Of a stretch of 64,000 nt of DNA, positions 22,251-34,627 are shown one piece after another. Within the stretch, counting starts at the first letter, position 1. Every line of letters starts with the position of its first letter. The stretch is from Rosa chinensis. Its lineage: Eukaryota > Streptophyta > Magnoliopsida > Rosales > Rosaceae. Under the pieces are notes generated by a model that was not told where the DNA came from, ran no database searches, and saw only the letters and a list, made by a program, of their open reading frames with translations. The stretch spans positions 3,837,501-3,901,500 of the forward strand of contig NC_037091.1 in the NCBI RefSeq assembly GCF_002994745.2, in the 5' to 3' direction. The position numbers and the translations under genes were made by a program.

Positions 22251-23973
22251 TCATCCAATGGTCATCATCATCTTCACAAATTCGTCATAGTTAACTTGAC
22301 CATCGCCATCCAAATCGGCCTCCTTGATCATCTGCTCGACCTCTTCGTCCGTCAGTTTTTCTCCTAGATTGATCATTACATGCCTCAGCTGCAGAGAGTA
22401 GGCAGCCAAAACAAACATAGGTTTGTAAGGTGTTAGATTCTGTTGGAACTAAAAGACCAATAGGGAAAACAAGATCAAACATTGTCAACTAAGAATGGTT
22501 GATGTGCATTGCACTGGAAAGGTTCAGGGAATCGAGATACGGATGGATACTCATGTATATAAAAACTTGCAGGGTTAAAAAGATGAGAGTGACCCTGATT
22601 AAATATTGAGAATTATTTCACGACTACCCATGTATAACAATTTTAAACTAAGCAAGCATTAGTATTACTTGAGCTTCATTTGATTCTCTTATTATTTTTC
22701 TGTGTGTTATCCTTTGATTCCATGCTGGCAAAAGCCCTGCAATCAATGCTATGATGCTACACATTTAATGTCAGTGCAATGAAACCATCACTAATTCTGA
22801 ATTGGTGATCTTATCATCTATGTCCAGTGCTCACCAGCTCAAGATAGCTTGTACGTTCTAACTTCTTCATAATAATTTGATTCTTGTGGTCCAAAGAAAA
22901 AGAATGTATATATTTTATTTCCTAGCTACCACGATTTTATACAGCAATATGTCTATTTATCTCATTACGTGACTTGGAAATGTGAAACTTTATTAGACTA
23001 ACATGATTCAAAGAGTTGGTTTATGATACAATATGTTCGGAAAATTACTCTTTATTACAGTTTCCATATAAAACCATGTTGAGGTGGTGAAATGCGATCT
23101 GGTGCAACACTATGAACAAGAATTCTATTATTTCAGACAAGAAAAAGAACATGTTCTCTGAACAAAATTGACACATAAATAGAAACACAGGCAAGTGGTG
23201 TGTAAACTATTGTTTGGAAACAGAGTGTTTTGGCAAGTGCATCCTAATTAACAAATGCAGCAATTAAATGATAAAAAGTATAATTTTTTTTTTTTCCTAT
23301 TCTATGGAATTCATGAAGGAAATTGCTTTTCTACCTCATTAGCTGATATATATCCATTCTGATCCTTGTCGAATACCTTGAAGGCCTCTTTAAGCTCCTC
23401 CTCTGCATCCGTTTCCTGTTATATATACATAAACAAACATTATATGAACGTCTACATGCAATTAATTAAGCTTAAGTTTCTATTTAATCCCTAAATTACA
23501 AGTTGAAAAGCCATGCATACACAAATACCTTCATTTTGTTTGCCATCAAGTTCAAGAACTCTGCAAACTCTATGGTCCCATTTCCATCAGCATCAACTTC
23601 ACTAATCATATCCTGAAGTTCCTCCTCTGTTGGATTTTGATCCAGAGACCGGATAACTGTCGCCAATTCTTCGACAGTTATGCAACCTGCACATTCAAAC
23701 ATTCAAATTCAATCCCCGTGTCATGAAAATGCATCTAACCAGAAACATATAAGAAACTACTCCTAAATACCATAGTTTCTCCTCTGTTTCTGGGTACACT
23801 CCTAAATCTGAGAACCTTAACTATACAAGAAAAACATATACAACAGCTAGAGAATAGTACTAACCAAGAATTGAGGACATATTAGTAGGAAACTCACCGT
23901 CTCCATCCTTGTCAAATAGACAAAATGCCTCTTTAAATTCAACAATCTGTTCTTCACTTAGTACCTCTGCCAT
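22251..23973 (-). CDS. Calmodulin-like protein, CML8/CML11 type, 150 aa
   Basis: A cytosolic or nuclear calcium sensor that changes shape on binding calcium and regulates target proteins. Minus-strand exons are 23898-23973, 23529-23686, 23335-23415 and 22251-22388. They total 453 nt, giving 150 residues plus a stop. The start is [17 protein letters not shown], the first ATG in frame. Four EF-hands have intact loops: [12 protein letters not shown] (residues about 21-32), [12 protein letters not shown] (57-68), [12 protein letters not shown] (94-105) and [12 protein letters not shown] (130-141). The first intron splits the Gly codon in EF-hand 1, as is usual for plant calmodulin genes. The [10 protein letters not shown] and [11 protein letters not shown] segments fit CML8/CML11 better than canonical calmodulin. 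No lesion was seen. A (CT)n tract lies in the leader. Confidence 0.93.
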
Positions 23974-24039
23974 GTTAAATGTTTAAATAAAAATCCCCTG
24001 AATAAAACCTTAAGAACACACAAAACCTTACAAAGTCTC

Positions 24040-24041
<2 letters not shown>

Positions 24042-24075
<34 letters not shown>
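24042..24075. repeat. (GA)n microsatellite in the CML leader
   Basis: About 17 GA units, read as (CT)n on the coding strand, some 70-100 bases upstream of the calmodulin-like start codon. The tract probably lies in the 5' UTR or core promoter. CT-rich leader tracts are common in plant genes. Confidence 0.85.
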
Positions 24076-24078
<3 letters not shown>

Positions 24079-26776
24079 TTGAGTTGAGTATAGCTCAATC
24101 TTAGCTGGGTTTATGTAGTAGTCCAATAAGGTAATTGGGCAAGTCTAGCATATTTTGTTAATCATCTATTAAACAAACACATTTTTGTTTTTCATCTAGT
24201 AAAATAAGAATCAGTCAAACTTCAAGGCTCGTATGCATGACTGGATTTTGTTGTTACAGTCATGGCTTTATTGAAAAGAAAAGAATCATATATTCAAACA
24301 CGACCTTTCTCCTTTCTCTTTCTAGTTTCTACATGGACTTTAGTTAAAAGGGTTTTGCAGGAAAGAAACAATTCATTATTTTTTCCAAAACCTTCATCTC
24401 TATGCTTTACTGTAAATGCCTGAATACTATATAATTGATCGAAAACATTTAAAAAGACAGCTGTGAAGGTTTGATGTTTAGGAGACAAAGGGCATTCAAA
24501 GACAGAGTATAGACGTAAAAAGGGTATGGCCGTATGGGGAGGTGTGTAAATTGCTTCCCACATCACATTTTCAACCCCAAAAGCACGCTGCGTTGCTTGC
24601 ACGAGGGGTGAGAGAGAGAGAGATGACCAAAGAGCAAGCAGAGCTGTCCTATATCTTCTTCTTCTTCAACTTTATTCAAATAATACTTGGTGTTTTCAAC
24701 GCGCTTATATGGTAGCTGCAGAATATTTTGGCCTTCAGAAAAAAAAAAAAAAGGACCAACAGGACTTTGCAAACTGCAAAGGACAAAACTAACAAGGCAT
24801 GCTTCAATAGAATAGATAGAATAAAGCATAGCATTTAACAAAGGTACTGGTAATCTGCTCTTACCAGATGTTTGGTTTCGCAAATTCGTTCGCGGATCCA
24901 TGAATTTTTCTTCTAGGGAGCGAAATGTAGAATACTAACTTGCTTTATTCATTAAACATCTTCCAATCACTTTTAAAGTGTGAACATGTGTGATTGTCTT
25001 CTCCTGCACTCCCTTGAATCTGCAAGTGCACACATATGCAAATAAGAACAAATCTCCGAATCGATAATGCAAAACGAGAGTACAAAAAATTACATTTTGG
25101 GTTCCTATTTGGGCACCAGTTACTTGCTAATTTGCTATGTGCTTTTTATTTTACATTTTTCTTTTTTTGAGAGACTTAGGTACAATAATAATCAAATGTT
25201 ATAAGAAGCCAACCACGATATGGAAATAAACCTCAAGTAGTAACAAAAACTCCATCTCCCTGAGTTCACATATACAAAACAATAAATGGGTATGCCTAAG
25301 TCAACCACAACCATACTAAAAAGACACGCCCCACTATTATCCCGCATACAAAAGCTAAAAAACTAAAAAGGAAAACCTACACCCAATGTGACAGGCCCGG
25401 TTGTCACTACCAAGCCCACCCAAAGAGGAAAATACATAAAATAAACAACTAAAAGTAAAACAACAAGTGGGATACTAAGCCCACATTCAGGCCTCAAAGC
25501 TTATCCTAGGGCCGGAATCAAAACGTAGCCCCCTAGAAGCAGACTGACTGGTGAAGAACAAATGCACAATAGATAATTCGTACACAATATCACATGGTAT
25601 TTGCTAGGATACCTTTGTGGACCTCAGTCCAAATACTAACTCAGTGGGTATATTACTAACTCGCTAATGTAACTGAAGTTACTTGTCACCTACTTCTAAT
25701 AAAAAAAAAATTATTTAAAAAAAGAAGAAGAAAGAGTTAAAACTAATAAACGGGTTCCTTTTGAACCGCATAATTTGATCACTCGGAGCAACAAAGTCTA
25801 TAAAGCGAGGGTGAGTCCAAAGGCTAAACTTTTCCTATCCATCCGTAAAGACATAATTTTTGGTTGTGGTTTTTACTTTTTAGATGGGCAATAGCGCAGC
25901 AGTTTGACACCGAAATGAACAAGCCAAGGCAAACTCACAAACACACCTCATCGGAATAGGCTCACTCAAACCCAAAGAAGCATTTGGACATTTTGAAGCA
26001 CACAGCATGAACTAAGACCCTATTTCTAGGCAATATGTTGTTATTGGATGATTCCATTGTGCCAAGAAAACTGAACCGTCCGCAAATCCTTCTTCTGTCA
26101 ACTGTTGTTGTCAAGGCTGGAGGCAATCACATCATCTTGATTCATGACCGTGCGATCTCTACCTTCTTCTTGTTCATTAAACTTCTAGGAATCGAAAATT
26201 TGGCAGCTCCAGTATCATGGCCAATATTTTCTAGAAAATCTCCAACTACTCTAGCCACTTTTTGGATCCATCGGGTCATCTAGATATCAAAATTCATCAT
26301 ATTGTCAAGCTTTCAATGTTTGATTGGTTGGTAAAAGTGTAAAGATATCAAAACTCATTGCTAGAGTTGCTCTAGCTTGTACACCGGCCATCACCAGTAC
26401 TGTTATAGACTATACATTTAAAATGTCATTGTTATAAAAAGGGTGAGACTCTTTGAACCCAGCATAACTCTTAGTATCCCATAGCAAACATATGCGTTCC
26501 ATATTTTCCAACTTTTCCCTTGTTGTACCAAATTTGGTCAATAAAAGAAATAAAACAGAATTGCCCTTTTTCTAGTGAATTGAAACTAAACTCTTTGTTA
26601 CACGCCTTCGATCACGAGCATGAAAAGCTAAAACTCGTTTTTAACTCAAAATTGTTGGCATAATAAATCAGTCATTCTGATTGTAGATTGCAATTCCAAT
26701 TGTCTGATGCCAAATCCAAATGGTCTCCCGGCCATTGGTGGTTACCATCGAATGGCATGAAGAGAGTGATAGTGAA
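24076..26776. other. Intergenic, no gene recognised
   Basis: Holds the promoter side of the calmodulin-like gene and then AT-rich spacer. A short GA run lies at about 24609-24622. The segment 25150-25850 has a faint retroelement-like look but no motif could be assigned. The last five bases before 26782 form the left target duplication of the next element. Confidence 0.4.
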
Positions 26777-26781
26777 TAAAC

Positions 26782-28358
26782 TGATAAGAGCATATTTATA
26801 CGATATTAATAGCGTTAATCTCCATACTTTCTTTGTTAGTTTAGTGTATTTTCTAGTTATTTACTTTGTTTATTTGTTTTATAGGTGTCTTGGAGTAAAG
26901 AAGAAGAAAAGAAGTAAAAGAGGGATTGAAAAGCAAAATCGGGAAATCTGCCTGTGCAGATCAGTTAACTTCGACAGAGCACTGAGACCATCTCAGAACG
27001 ATCCAGAGAATGATCTTTATATTGATGGAAAGCCTCGGATGTCTAGTTTCCAAATATTTTTGCAGCTCATCAATATCATTTTTCTAAAGGAAGTTATGGC
27101 CGATTTAGTACAAGAAGGTCAGGCTGCGCGTGAATCTGAGGTTGGACGGGAATTTATGTTTCGAGGCCCAAATCACACCAAGAAGCCCGAGGACGAGTTT
27201 TGCTTCATATTCCGACTTATGATGGACAAATGGCATGATGTGAATGGTTGGAATGAGTCATCAAGCTCAAACGCCAATAGGAAAACTCCACCTAAGCACG
27301 TGAACCCTAAATTCTTTTAGGTTTTGGATTTCCTAACCTCTAAGCATATAAAAGGGATCAATCTGCAGCAGCTCGGGCTCTCTTCTTCTTCCTCCCCTTT
27401 TTTAGTTAGTTTTATTTCTTCTATGTTTAGATAGTTTTTATTAGTTAGGGGGCTGCTTGAAGCCCCTAGACATGAACTACAAGATGATTTGATTTTTGAT
27501 GTTATTTTCTGTTAATCCAAGATGAGACTTTTGTTTACTACTTTTCCATTGATGAATTCTTGCTTGTATGCTTTGAGTGCACGCTTAGTATGCATGTTAG
27601 GGTTCTAATGCTTTGATTGTTTGATGCCTGTGTCAATAGTTGGACTCCTCAAACCTTCTAGAGAAGCAATTGTTAGTTTTCACTATCAAGTAAACTAAGT
27701 CTTAGGTTTAGCAAGGCGCTAAGTTTATTGCGATGCCTAGTGATGTCTCAAACTCTTTTAGACCTTAATGATCTCTGCATGTTTAATCTAATAAGCGTAC
27801 CTTTAGGTTGCATTGTTAGGGAATAGTCTAGGTGTAGAGCACTTCCTGCCTAGCGTACGAAGTAAGAAAGGGTAATAGGTTGTGTTCAAGCGTACCGAGC
27901 CAACCTGAGCATCTTCATCTAGATTAATTGAATTAGGATTGAACAAATTATCTTGTGTGTGATTGTCGGGGGTGGATGCATCTTCCCTAGCTAGCTTTAT
28001 TCTCTTGATATCAACCAATCTCAAATCTGTTTCAGTTTCGTTTTTCTTTCTGTTCTCTGTCTTTATGTATTTTATTTTTATAGTAAACGATATCCAAAAA
28101 TCACCAAATTTTGTGTGCTGGACGCCCTGTGTGTCTAGTACATCCGTGTAAATTTTCGTAATTTTCTGAGTAGTTTAAATTAGGTTTTTAATTAGATTTT
28201 CGATTGCTGTTCGCTAGGAACAGTGGTCACTTTTGTGACATTGTTTTGAGTAGTTATAACCTTAGTCCTCTGCGGGAAAGACCCTTGTTTACCCTTGCTA
28301 CAATTGACAATCTTAAGTGTGAATAAGAAAAATCAATAGCTTATAAATTTAGCTATCA
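26782..28358 (+). repeat. 5' LTR of the Athila-like element
   Basis: Begins TGATAAGAGC and ends TTTAGCTATCA. An open frame of about 178 codons spans 26785-27320 upstream of the TATA box, in the U3 part. It has a hydrophobic start and a basic middle, with no family recognised. Confidence 0.92.
27347..27353 (+). promoter_or_regulatory. LTR TATA box (5' copy)
   Basis: tataaaa lies within cataTAAAAGGG, about 565 bases into the LTR and followed by a CT-rich stretch. The RNA start is probably 25-35 bases downstream, near 27380. Confidence 0.6.
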
Positions 28359-28363
28359 ATTTT

Positions 28364-28380
28364 TGGCGCCGTTGCCGGGG
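28364..28380 (+). promoter_or_regulatory. Primer binding site, tRNA-Asp type
   Basis: TGGCGCCGTTGCCGGGG starts six bases after the LTR. It is complementary to the 3' end of plant tRNA-Asp and is the standard primer site of Athila-like elements. Confidence 0.85.
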
Positions 28381-28470
28381 ACTATTGTGTTGTAATTACT
28401 TGTGTTCTTGTTTTCTGTTTTTGATTGTTTTTGTATATTACTAACTTGGTTTTTTTTTTCTCTGTTTAAG

Positions 28471-29754
28471 ATGTGGCATCGAGCTTATGAAGTATGTTCC
28501 ATATGCTCCATGGTTGGGCATTCAGCGGAGACATGTCCAAACATGCAATATCGAGGTTACTTTGATCAAAGTAGCATGTTTGGAGGATATCAAGCAAACC
28601 AAGGGCATTGGAATGATCACTATGCGCCTGCATACAATCCGGCATGGGATTATCCTCCACACTCTGAGTGGAATGGCTACTCAAATGTCCAACAAGGATC
28701 CTTTAATGATGTTGAAGCTTCTTCGTTATCATACCATGATTATCAATCACCAACACCTCAAGGTGAATCTCTTGAAGAATTAGTTGCTTCTATGACTAAA
28801 AATGTTTCTTCCTTTTCGCAGATTGTGGATTCTTATATCCAAGACATGAAAACTTATGAGGAAAACATGGAAATTTATGACCAAAGTTTTAATGAATCTG
28901 CTAAGAACATTGGGCAACATGTGGAGACAATTTTGGTATGCTTGAATCAAGAGTCAAAGGAGCAAGAACCAAGTCAAGAAACTTCCACGAATGAGGATGA
29001 TGATTGGCCGGCAGTTGATGAGATTTTAGAGACCATGGTACCGCAAGAGCACCCTCCTACACCTATGACAACTCTATGGGAGCCCCCTACAGCTACAACC
29101 TTACTTCAACCTCATGATGCACCACTTGAATTAATATTTGATGAGGATGAAGGCTTGGATTTGGATGAGCCCCATGAAGAGAAACTCAAGGTCGTGACTT
29201 GTGAGGATTATGCAGTACGATGCACAACCGAGCTTGAAGCTTGTGCATATAGTGATGATGAGGATTCTTTCAATGAGGAACTTCAAATTGAGTTTAATGA
29301 CAATGCATTCCACATGCCGGAAGCAATCACAATACATCATGAGGTTCAAGAAAATTACAAGGATGTCATAGGTGATTGCTTAGAGAAGGAGACCATCAAA
29401 GCTCCTATGTTTGGGCCTCTACTTCCAGCACATGGAAGACCACCTAATTCTTCCTTCCCACATTCAAGTGCTCCACATGCTCCCTCCATCCAAGCACCAT
29501 TTGATTTCTTTGAACATGTGGAGATGGTGATAAATGAATATCCAAACTCCGATAAGGCGATTCTTCTAACCATGCTTGGTGGATTTAAGAAGCATAGGAG
29601 ACAATGGAAGAAGAGAAAGAAAAAGAAGAGCATCAAATCATATCTTTCCATTGATCCTAAGGTACCCAAGTTGCTGTCAAGAGACCATGAAACTTCACTG
29701 AAGAGAGTCAAGCATTTGATGGAACCAAGACCTAAACCTCCAGATTACTCTTGA
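28471..29754 (+). CDS. Gag-derived protein with zinc knuckle, 427 aa
   Basis: Retrotransposon structural-protein remnant. A CCHC knuckle, CSICSMVGHSAETC, lies at about residues 9-22. It is followed by a Tyr/Asn/Pro-rich stretch (YAPAYNPAWDYPPHSEWNG) that resembles the segment after the knuckle in Athila/Tat gag proteins. Next come a Gln/Glu-rich predicted helix, a long acidic middle, and a Lys/Arg-rich tail (KKHRRQWKKRKKKKS). The capsid domain that normally precedes the knuckle is missing. The ATG at 28471 is preferred to one 69 bases upstream because the upstream extension is only hydrophobic T-rich sequence. A T-run plus AG sits directly before 28471 and could be a splice acceptor. The frame is open throughout, consistent with youth. 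No pol follows. Confidence 0.75.
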   Translation: MWHRAYEVCSICSMVGHSAETCPNMQYRGYFDQSSMFGGYQANQGHWNDHYAPAYNPAWDYPPHSEWNGYSNVQQGSFNDVEASSLSYHDYQSPTPQGESLEELVASMTKNVSSFSQIVDSYIQDMKTYEENMEIYDQSFNESAKNIGQHVETILVCLNQESKEQEPSQETSTNEDDDWPAVDEILETMVPQEHPPTPMTTLWEPPTATTLLQPHDAPLELIFDEDEGLDLDEPHEEKLKVVTCEDYAVRCTTELEACAYSDDEDSFNEELQIEFNDNAFHMPEAITIHHEVQENYKDVIGDCLEKETIKAPMFGPLLPAHGRPPNSSFPHSSAPHAPSIQAPFDFFEHVEMVINEYPNSDKAILLTMLGGFKKHRRQWKKRKKKKSIKSYLSIDPKVPKLLSRDHETSLKRVKHLMEPRPKPPDYS

Positions 29755-32562
29755 TGAAGAGTTGATTTGTCAAGCTGAAGACGTTAAACCAAGCGCTCGT
29801 TGGGAGGCAACCCAAACTTTTTGGTTTTTTAATCTTATTCTTTTTAGTTCATTATAATGTGTTTTGTGAGTGTGCAGGGGTACCCATTAAGAAAGGCGAG
29901 GAAAACTACTTTCCTGCTCAAAAACAGAGTGTCGGCCGTGCAGTCAGTCAAATTTGGCTGGCTGCCGTTTTTATCTCCGATGGAATCAGCAGACGTGCCA
30001 TATATGCATAGAAAGATATATGAGTCTAGTTTTTGTATGTTTTTACAGAACTGGATTCGGAGTTCTTATGCGTTCCCAGTTCCACTTTGAGTACAGAAAG
30101 GTCAGACCAGCAAAACAGGAACTTGTGCAGTTGGGTCATATAAAAAGCAAAATAGGAAATACTTTCAGGGGTCCAATGAGGACAAACCTTATATGTACTT
30201 AAAGATTGAGATGTCTACTTCAAAATTTATCTAGAGCATCATCTCCATTGGAGCACCGTAACCCTTCAGAATTGAGGTTGGCATGGGTAAAGGTCATTTT
30301 CTCAGCTTTTCTGTGCAAAATTCTGTTTTTCTTCTAACTTCGCAGGGCTGCCATTTTCAATCTATTTGGAGTTAGGAGACATGCCACATATGCATGGACA
30401 GCTTGTAACACCAATTTTCAGCTCCCAGTAGCAGCTCATGCATCAGGCTATCCCTACAGAAGTTATAAGGGCTGGAAGTTGGCCTCATGAAGCAAAATTG
30501 CAAAGTTGGAAAGTGCAATTTTCCTTCGTTCTCTCCGTTTCACCCCATCATCACTTATTTTGGAGTCCATATAGCACGGAGCTTACATTTTGGAAGTCAA
30601 GGCCTTGTGCTTTGAAGATGGTGTCTAATTTCGGTCTTACCCAAAGGTCGTGAGCAATGGGAGGTCTACAAGGGGGAGCTTTTCTATAACCTTTCTTATC
30701 TTTTCACTTGCCCTCTTCTGTCTTTTCTTTCTCTATGCTTTCCTTGTACATTGTGCATTATATTGCCATACATTGAGGACAATGTCTAGTTTAAGTGTGG
30801 GGGAGGGAAATACAAGTTTGTCAATTTGTTTTTGAGTCATTCTTTGTTTAAAAAACAAAAAAACAAAACAAAGATTAAAAAAAAAAAAAAAAAAAAGAGT
30901 CTTAGTTTTTGGTTTTATTTTTCAATGAGTCTTAGGAGTTTTCCAACTCTATGATGAGCATGAACTTTCGGATTTATATTTTGGTCACAAAAAGATTGCA
31001 GGCATGTGTTAGATTCTTGATTTCAAATAATTGTTAATAGATTTTGATGATTATTGTGCTTGATTTATATACATTGATGGTTGGATTAATGTAACACTTG
31101 AGAATTGATGGATGCATGCTATGACAGGTTAAACTTGATTTAAACCTTTGTGAGCTTTTGAGCCTGTATATGTGCTATTTCTTTTCTGAGTGCTTAGTAT
31201 AGAATCATCTTATTTTCTTGACGAGGATTTTGCATGATCTCATCTTTTATTCATCTTGGTTGAGACTCGGATTCGACTTGCATATTTTATAAGGACAAAT
31301 GCTAGAACTTGCTCCAAAGCCTCTTGAAGCGTATGGTTGAATTGCATGATGGATGGGAAGGGATAAAGGCACTAGGATTACCACCATAGCCAAATTAACC
31401 TGTGTCCCTTTTATGTATACAAGATGTGCAATCCCCTAGTTAACCCCGTTGTGCCTACATTAAGCCTTTTTGTTTCATCACCACAAATTCCTTAACCCTA
31501 AGCTTAGTATAGATTTATCCTTACCCTATTCTAAGGAATTAGTGGAGCAAATATTTTTAGAGATATATGTATGTTCAAGGTACTTTTGTAAGCAAGTGTG
31601 GGGGTAAGACTTGTCCATAAAAAATATATATATATATGTTGCCGAAAAGAAAAAAAAAACATACGGCAAAAGGAAAAAAAAAAATTAGTGTGCATGGATT
31701 TTAGTCCCCCTTTGTGAATAAGGAGGTTGCTTTGAATTGAAGGCCTGTTCAAGAAAATTTGGTCTTTGTCCTATTTCACAAGTGTTAAAAGAAAGGTTAG
31801 AATGAAGCAAAGGCCCAAAAAGATGACATCTGGCCTTGGAAAAAAAAATTTATTTGCTTCATGTTCGAAGATTGATTACCTTGAAGAGTTTCAAGATTCT
31901 TTTATCTCTTATGTTCTTCTAGTGCTCCACTAGGTTCTTTAGGATCTTTGAATTTCCTATCCTTTCTTTCTTCTAACCTTAACCCTTGGCCCCATTACAA
32001 CCCTGAATAAAGACCTTGTTGATCTTTGAAGTTGTGCATTCGATTTGTGGAGACTTGTGTGGAGGGGTGAGCATATGGTGTCACTGGCCTTTCGTCCGAG
32101 TTTTGGCATTCCAATCATGGGATCATATGTAAAAAAAAAATTTTCAGAAAAAAAAGCCTTTCTTTCTTGTTATCATATGTGAGCTATTTGTTTGTGTTAT
32201 TATATCATTCCTCTCACATATAACTTGAGTGAAATCTATGCTTATACATCAAGTCAGAAAATCATGAGTGAAAAGAAATTGAGAGCATCTTTGTGAGAAA
32301 TTGAGTTGACGCTTGTTTGACACATGAATAAGTTGGTTCTTCTTTGTTGCACTAGTTTGATTGTTCATGTATTATAACTTTAGCACTATGGTTATCAAAA
32401 TAAATTAGCTTTTAAGTGAGGTTATGAATTCTGACATGTGGTTGTGTGAATTTTGTTGACCATACTTGTGGGCATTATAAGTTCTCTGAGATGTTTGGAA
32501 GATATTAGGTCCGTGTCTTTTGTTCTAATTAGTTCTTTGTTTGCTAGGGACTAGCAAAGTCT
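29755..32562 (+). other. Non-coding 3' interior of the Athila-like element
   Basis: About 2.8 kb with only short frames. It includes an internal polypurine-like tract near 30791-30808, an A-run at about 30877-30895, and many short A/T runs. No envelope-like or pol domain was read. Confidence 0.6.
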
Positions 32563-32577
32563 AAGTGTGGGGGTATT
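32563..32577 (+). promoter_or_regulatory. Polypurine tract
   Basis: aagtgtgggggtatt lies immediately before the 3' LTR. It is the plus-strand primer site typical of Athila-like elements. Confidence 0.75.
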
Positions 32578-34154
32578 TGATAAGAGCATATTTATACGAT
32601 ATTAATAGCGTTAATCTCCATACTTTCTTTGTTAGTTTAGTGTATTTTCTAGTTATTTACTTTGTTTATTTGTTTTATAGGTGTCTTGGAGTAAAGAAGA
32701 AGAAAAGAAGTAAAAGAGGGATTGAAAAGCAAAATCGGGAAATCTGCCTGTGCAGATCAGTTAACTTCGACAGAGCACTGAGACCATCTCAGAACGATCC
32801 AGAGAATGATCTTTATATTGATGGAAAGCCTCGGATGTCTAGTTTCCAAATATTTTTGCAGCTCATCAATATCATTTTTCTAAAGGAAGTTATGGCCGAT
32901 TTAGTACAAGAAGGTCAGGCTGCGCGTGAATCTGAGGTTGGACGAGAATTTATGTTTCGAGGCCCAAATCACACCAAGAAGCCCGAGGACGAGTTTTGCT
33001 TCATATTCCGACTTATGATGGACAAATGGCATGATGTGAATGGTTGGAATGAGTCATCAAGCTCAAACGCCAATAGGAAATCTCCACCTAAGCACGTGAA
33101 CCCTAAATTCTTTTAGGTTTTGGATTTCCTAACCTCTAAGCATATAAAAGGGATCAATCTGCAGCAGCTCGGGCTCTCTTCTTCTTCCTCCCCTTTTTTA
33201 GTTAGTTTTATTTCTTCTATGTTTAGATAGTTTTTATTAGTTAGGGGGCTGCTTGAAGCCCCTAGACATGAACTACAAGATGATTTGATTTTTGATGTTA
33301 TTTTCTGTTAATCCAAGATGAGACTTTTGTTTACTACTTTTCCATTGATGAATTCTTGCTTGTATGCTTTGAGTGCACGCTTAGTATGCATGTTAGGGTT
33401 CTAATGCTTTGATTGTTTGATGCCTGTGTCAATAGTTGGACTCCTCAAACCTTCTAGAGAAGCAATTGTTAGTTTTCACTATCAAGTAAACTAAGTCTTA
33501 GGTTTAGCAAGGCGCTAAGTTTATTGCGATGCCTAGTGATGTCTCAAACTCTTTTAGACCTTAATGATCTCTGCATGTTTAATCTAATAAGCGTACCTTT
33601 AGGTTGCATTGTTAGGGAATAGTCTAGGTGTAGAGCACTTCCTGCCTAGCGTACGAAGTAAGAAAGGGTAATAGGTTGTGTTCAAGCGTACCGAGCCAAC
33701 CTGAGCATCTTCATCTAGATTAATTGAATTAGGATTGAACAAATTATCTTGTGTGTGATTGTCGGGGGTGGATGCATCTTCCCTAGCTAGCTTTATTCTC
33801 TTGATATCAACCAATCTCAAATCTGTTTCAGTTTCGTTTTTCTTTCTGTTCTCTGTCTTTATGTATTTTATTTTTATAGTAAACGATATCCAAAAATCAC
33901 CAAATTTTGTGTGCTGGACGCCCTGTGTGTCTAGTACATCCGTGTAAATTTTCGTAATTTTCTGAGTAGTTTAAATTAGGTTTTTAATTAGATTTTCGAT
34001 TGCTGTTCGCTAGGAACAGTGGTCACTTTTGTGACATTGTTTTGAGTAGTTATAACCTTAGTCCTCTGCGGGAAAGACCCTTGTTTACCCTTGCTACAAT
34101 TGACAATCTTAAGTGTGAATAAGAAAAATCAATAGCTTATAAATTTAGCTATCA
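32578..34154 (+). repeat. 3' LTR of the Athila-like element
   Basis: Same length as the 5' LTR. G to A near 32945 and A to T near 33080 are the only changes seen by eye. The TATA box copy is at 33143-33149. Confidence 0.92.
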
Positions 34155-34627
34155 TAAACCCATAGTTGAAAACTTCAAAAGCTCTCAGCTTGTGAGATTG
34201 TGATATGCGGATCCATTTGTGAGATTGATCGAGGTCTAGCTGTAGCATTGAATTGAGGGAGACGACTAAACAGGGAGGCTTAATTGTTCACCAACGTCAT
34301 GCAGATTACATATCACCTCCCAATTCAAACTGTTCAACAGGAACTTCTGTCAATCAATCTAGTATTCTAGTGTAGCGGGTTAATTTTTTAAAGAGTTTTG
34401 ATTACATTGGAAAGTTCTTAGGTTCATTGTTGTCTAGCAACTTGACAAGTCTTAACGATAGTCCCTACTCTTTCGGAGTTAGGGTTGGAGTGGTTCTAGG
34501 GTTTCTGCGTAGTAGAGCCGCATAGTGCCACCGTCCCTGTAAACCGCCGACTTCTCCTACGTGCATGTGGGGATTTCTTCGTTGTGTACAGAGGGCGTGG
34601 TGGGTGCTGGAAGGAAATCTGTCACGA

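Larger units (their letters stand above)
26782..34154 (+). mobile_element. Athila-like LTR retrotransposon, gag remnant only
   Basis: Two LTRs of 1577 bp (26782-28358 and 32578-34154) are flanked by a perfect 5-bp target duplication, taaac (26777-26781 and 34155-34159). A tRNA-Asp-type primer site, a gag-derived frame and a G-rich polypurine tract are in the expected order. There is no protease, reverse transcriptase or integrase. The primer site, the aagcgctcgttgggaggcaa block after gag (about 29790) and the ttaagtgtgggggaggga tract near 30791 are typical of Athila-group Ty3/gypsy elements. Two substitutions between the LTRs by eye (near 27150/32945 and 27285/33080) imply a very recent insertion. 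It must borrow its enzymes from another element, as described for TR-GAG elements. Confidence 0.88.

Noticed and set aside
28402..28470. Upstream ATG for the gag remnant
   Set aside because: The extension is T-rich hydrophobic sequence just before the knuckle and looks like leader DNA.
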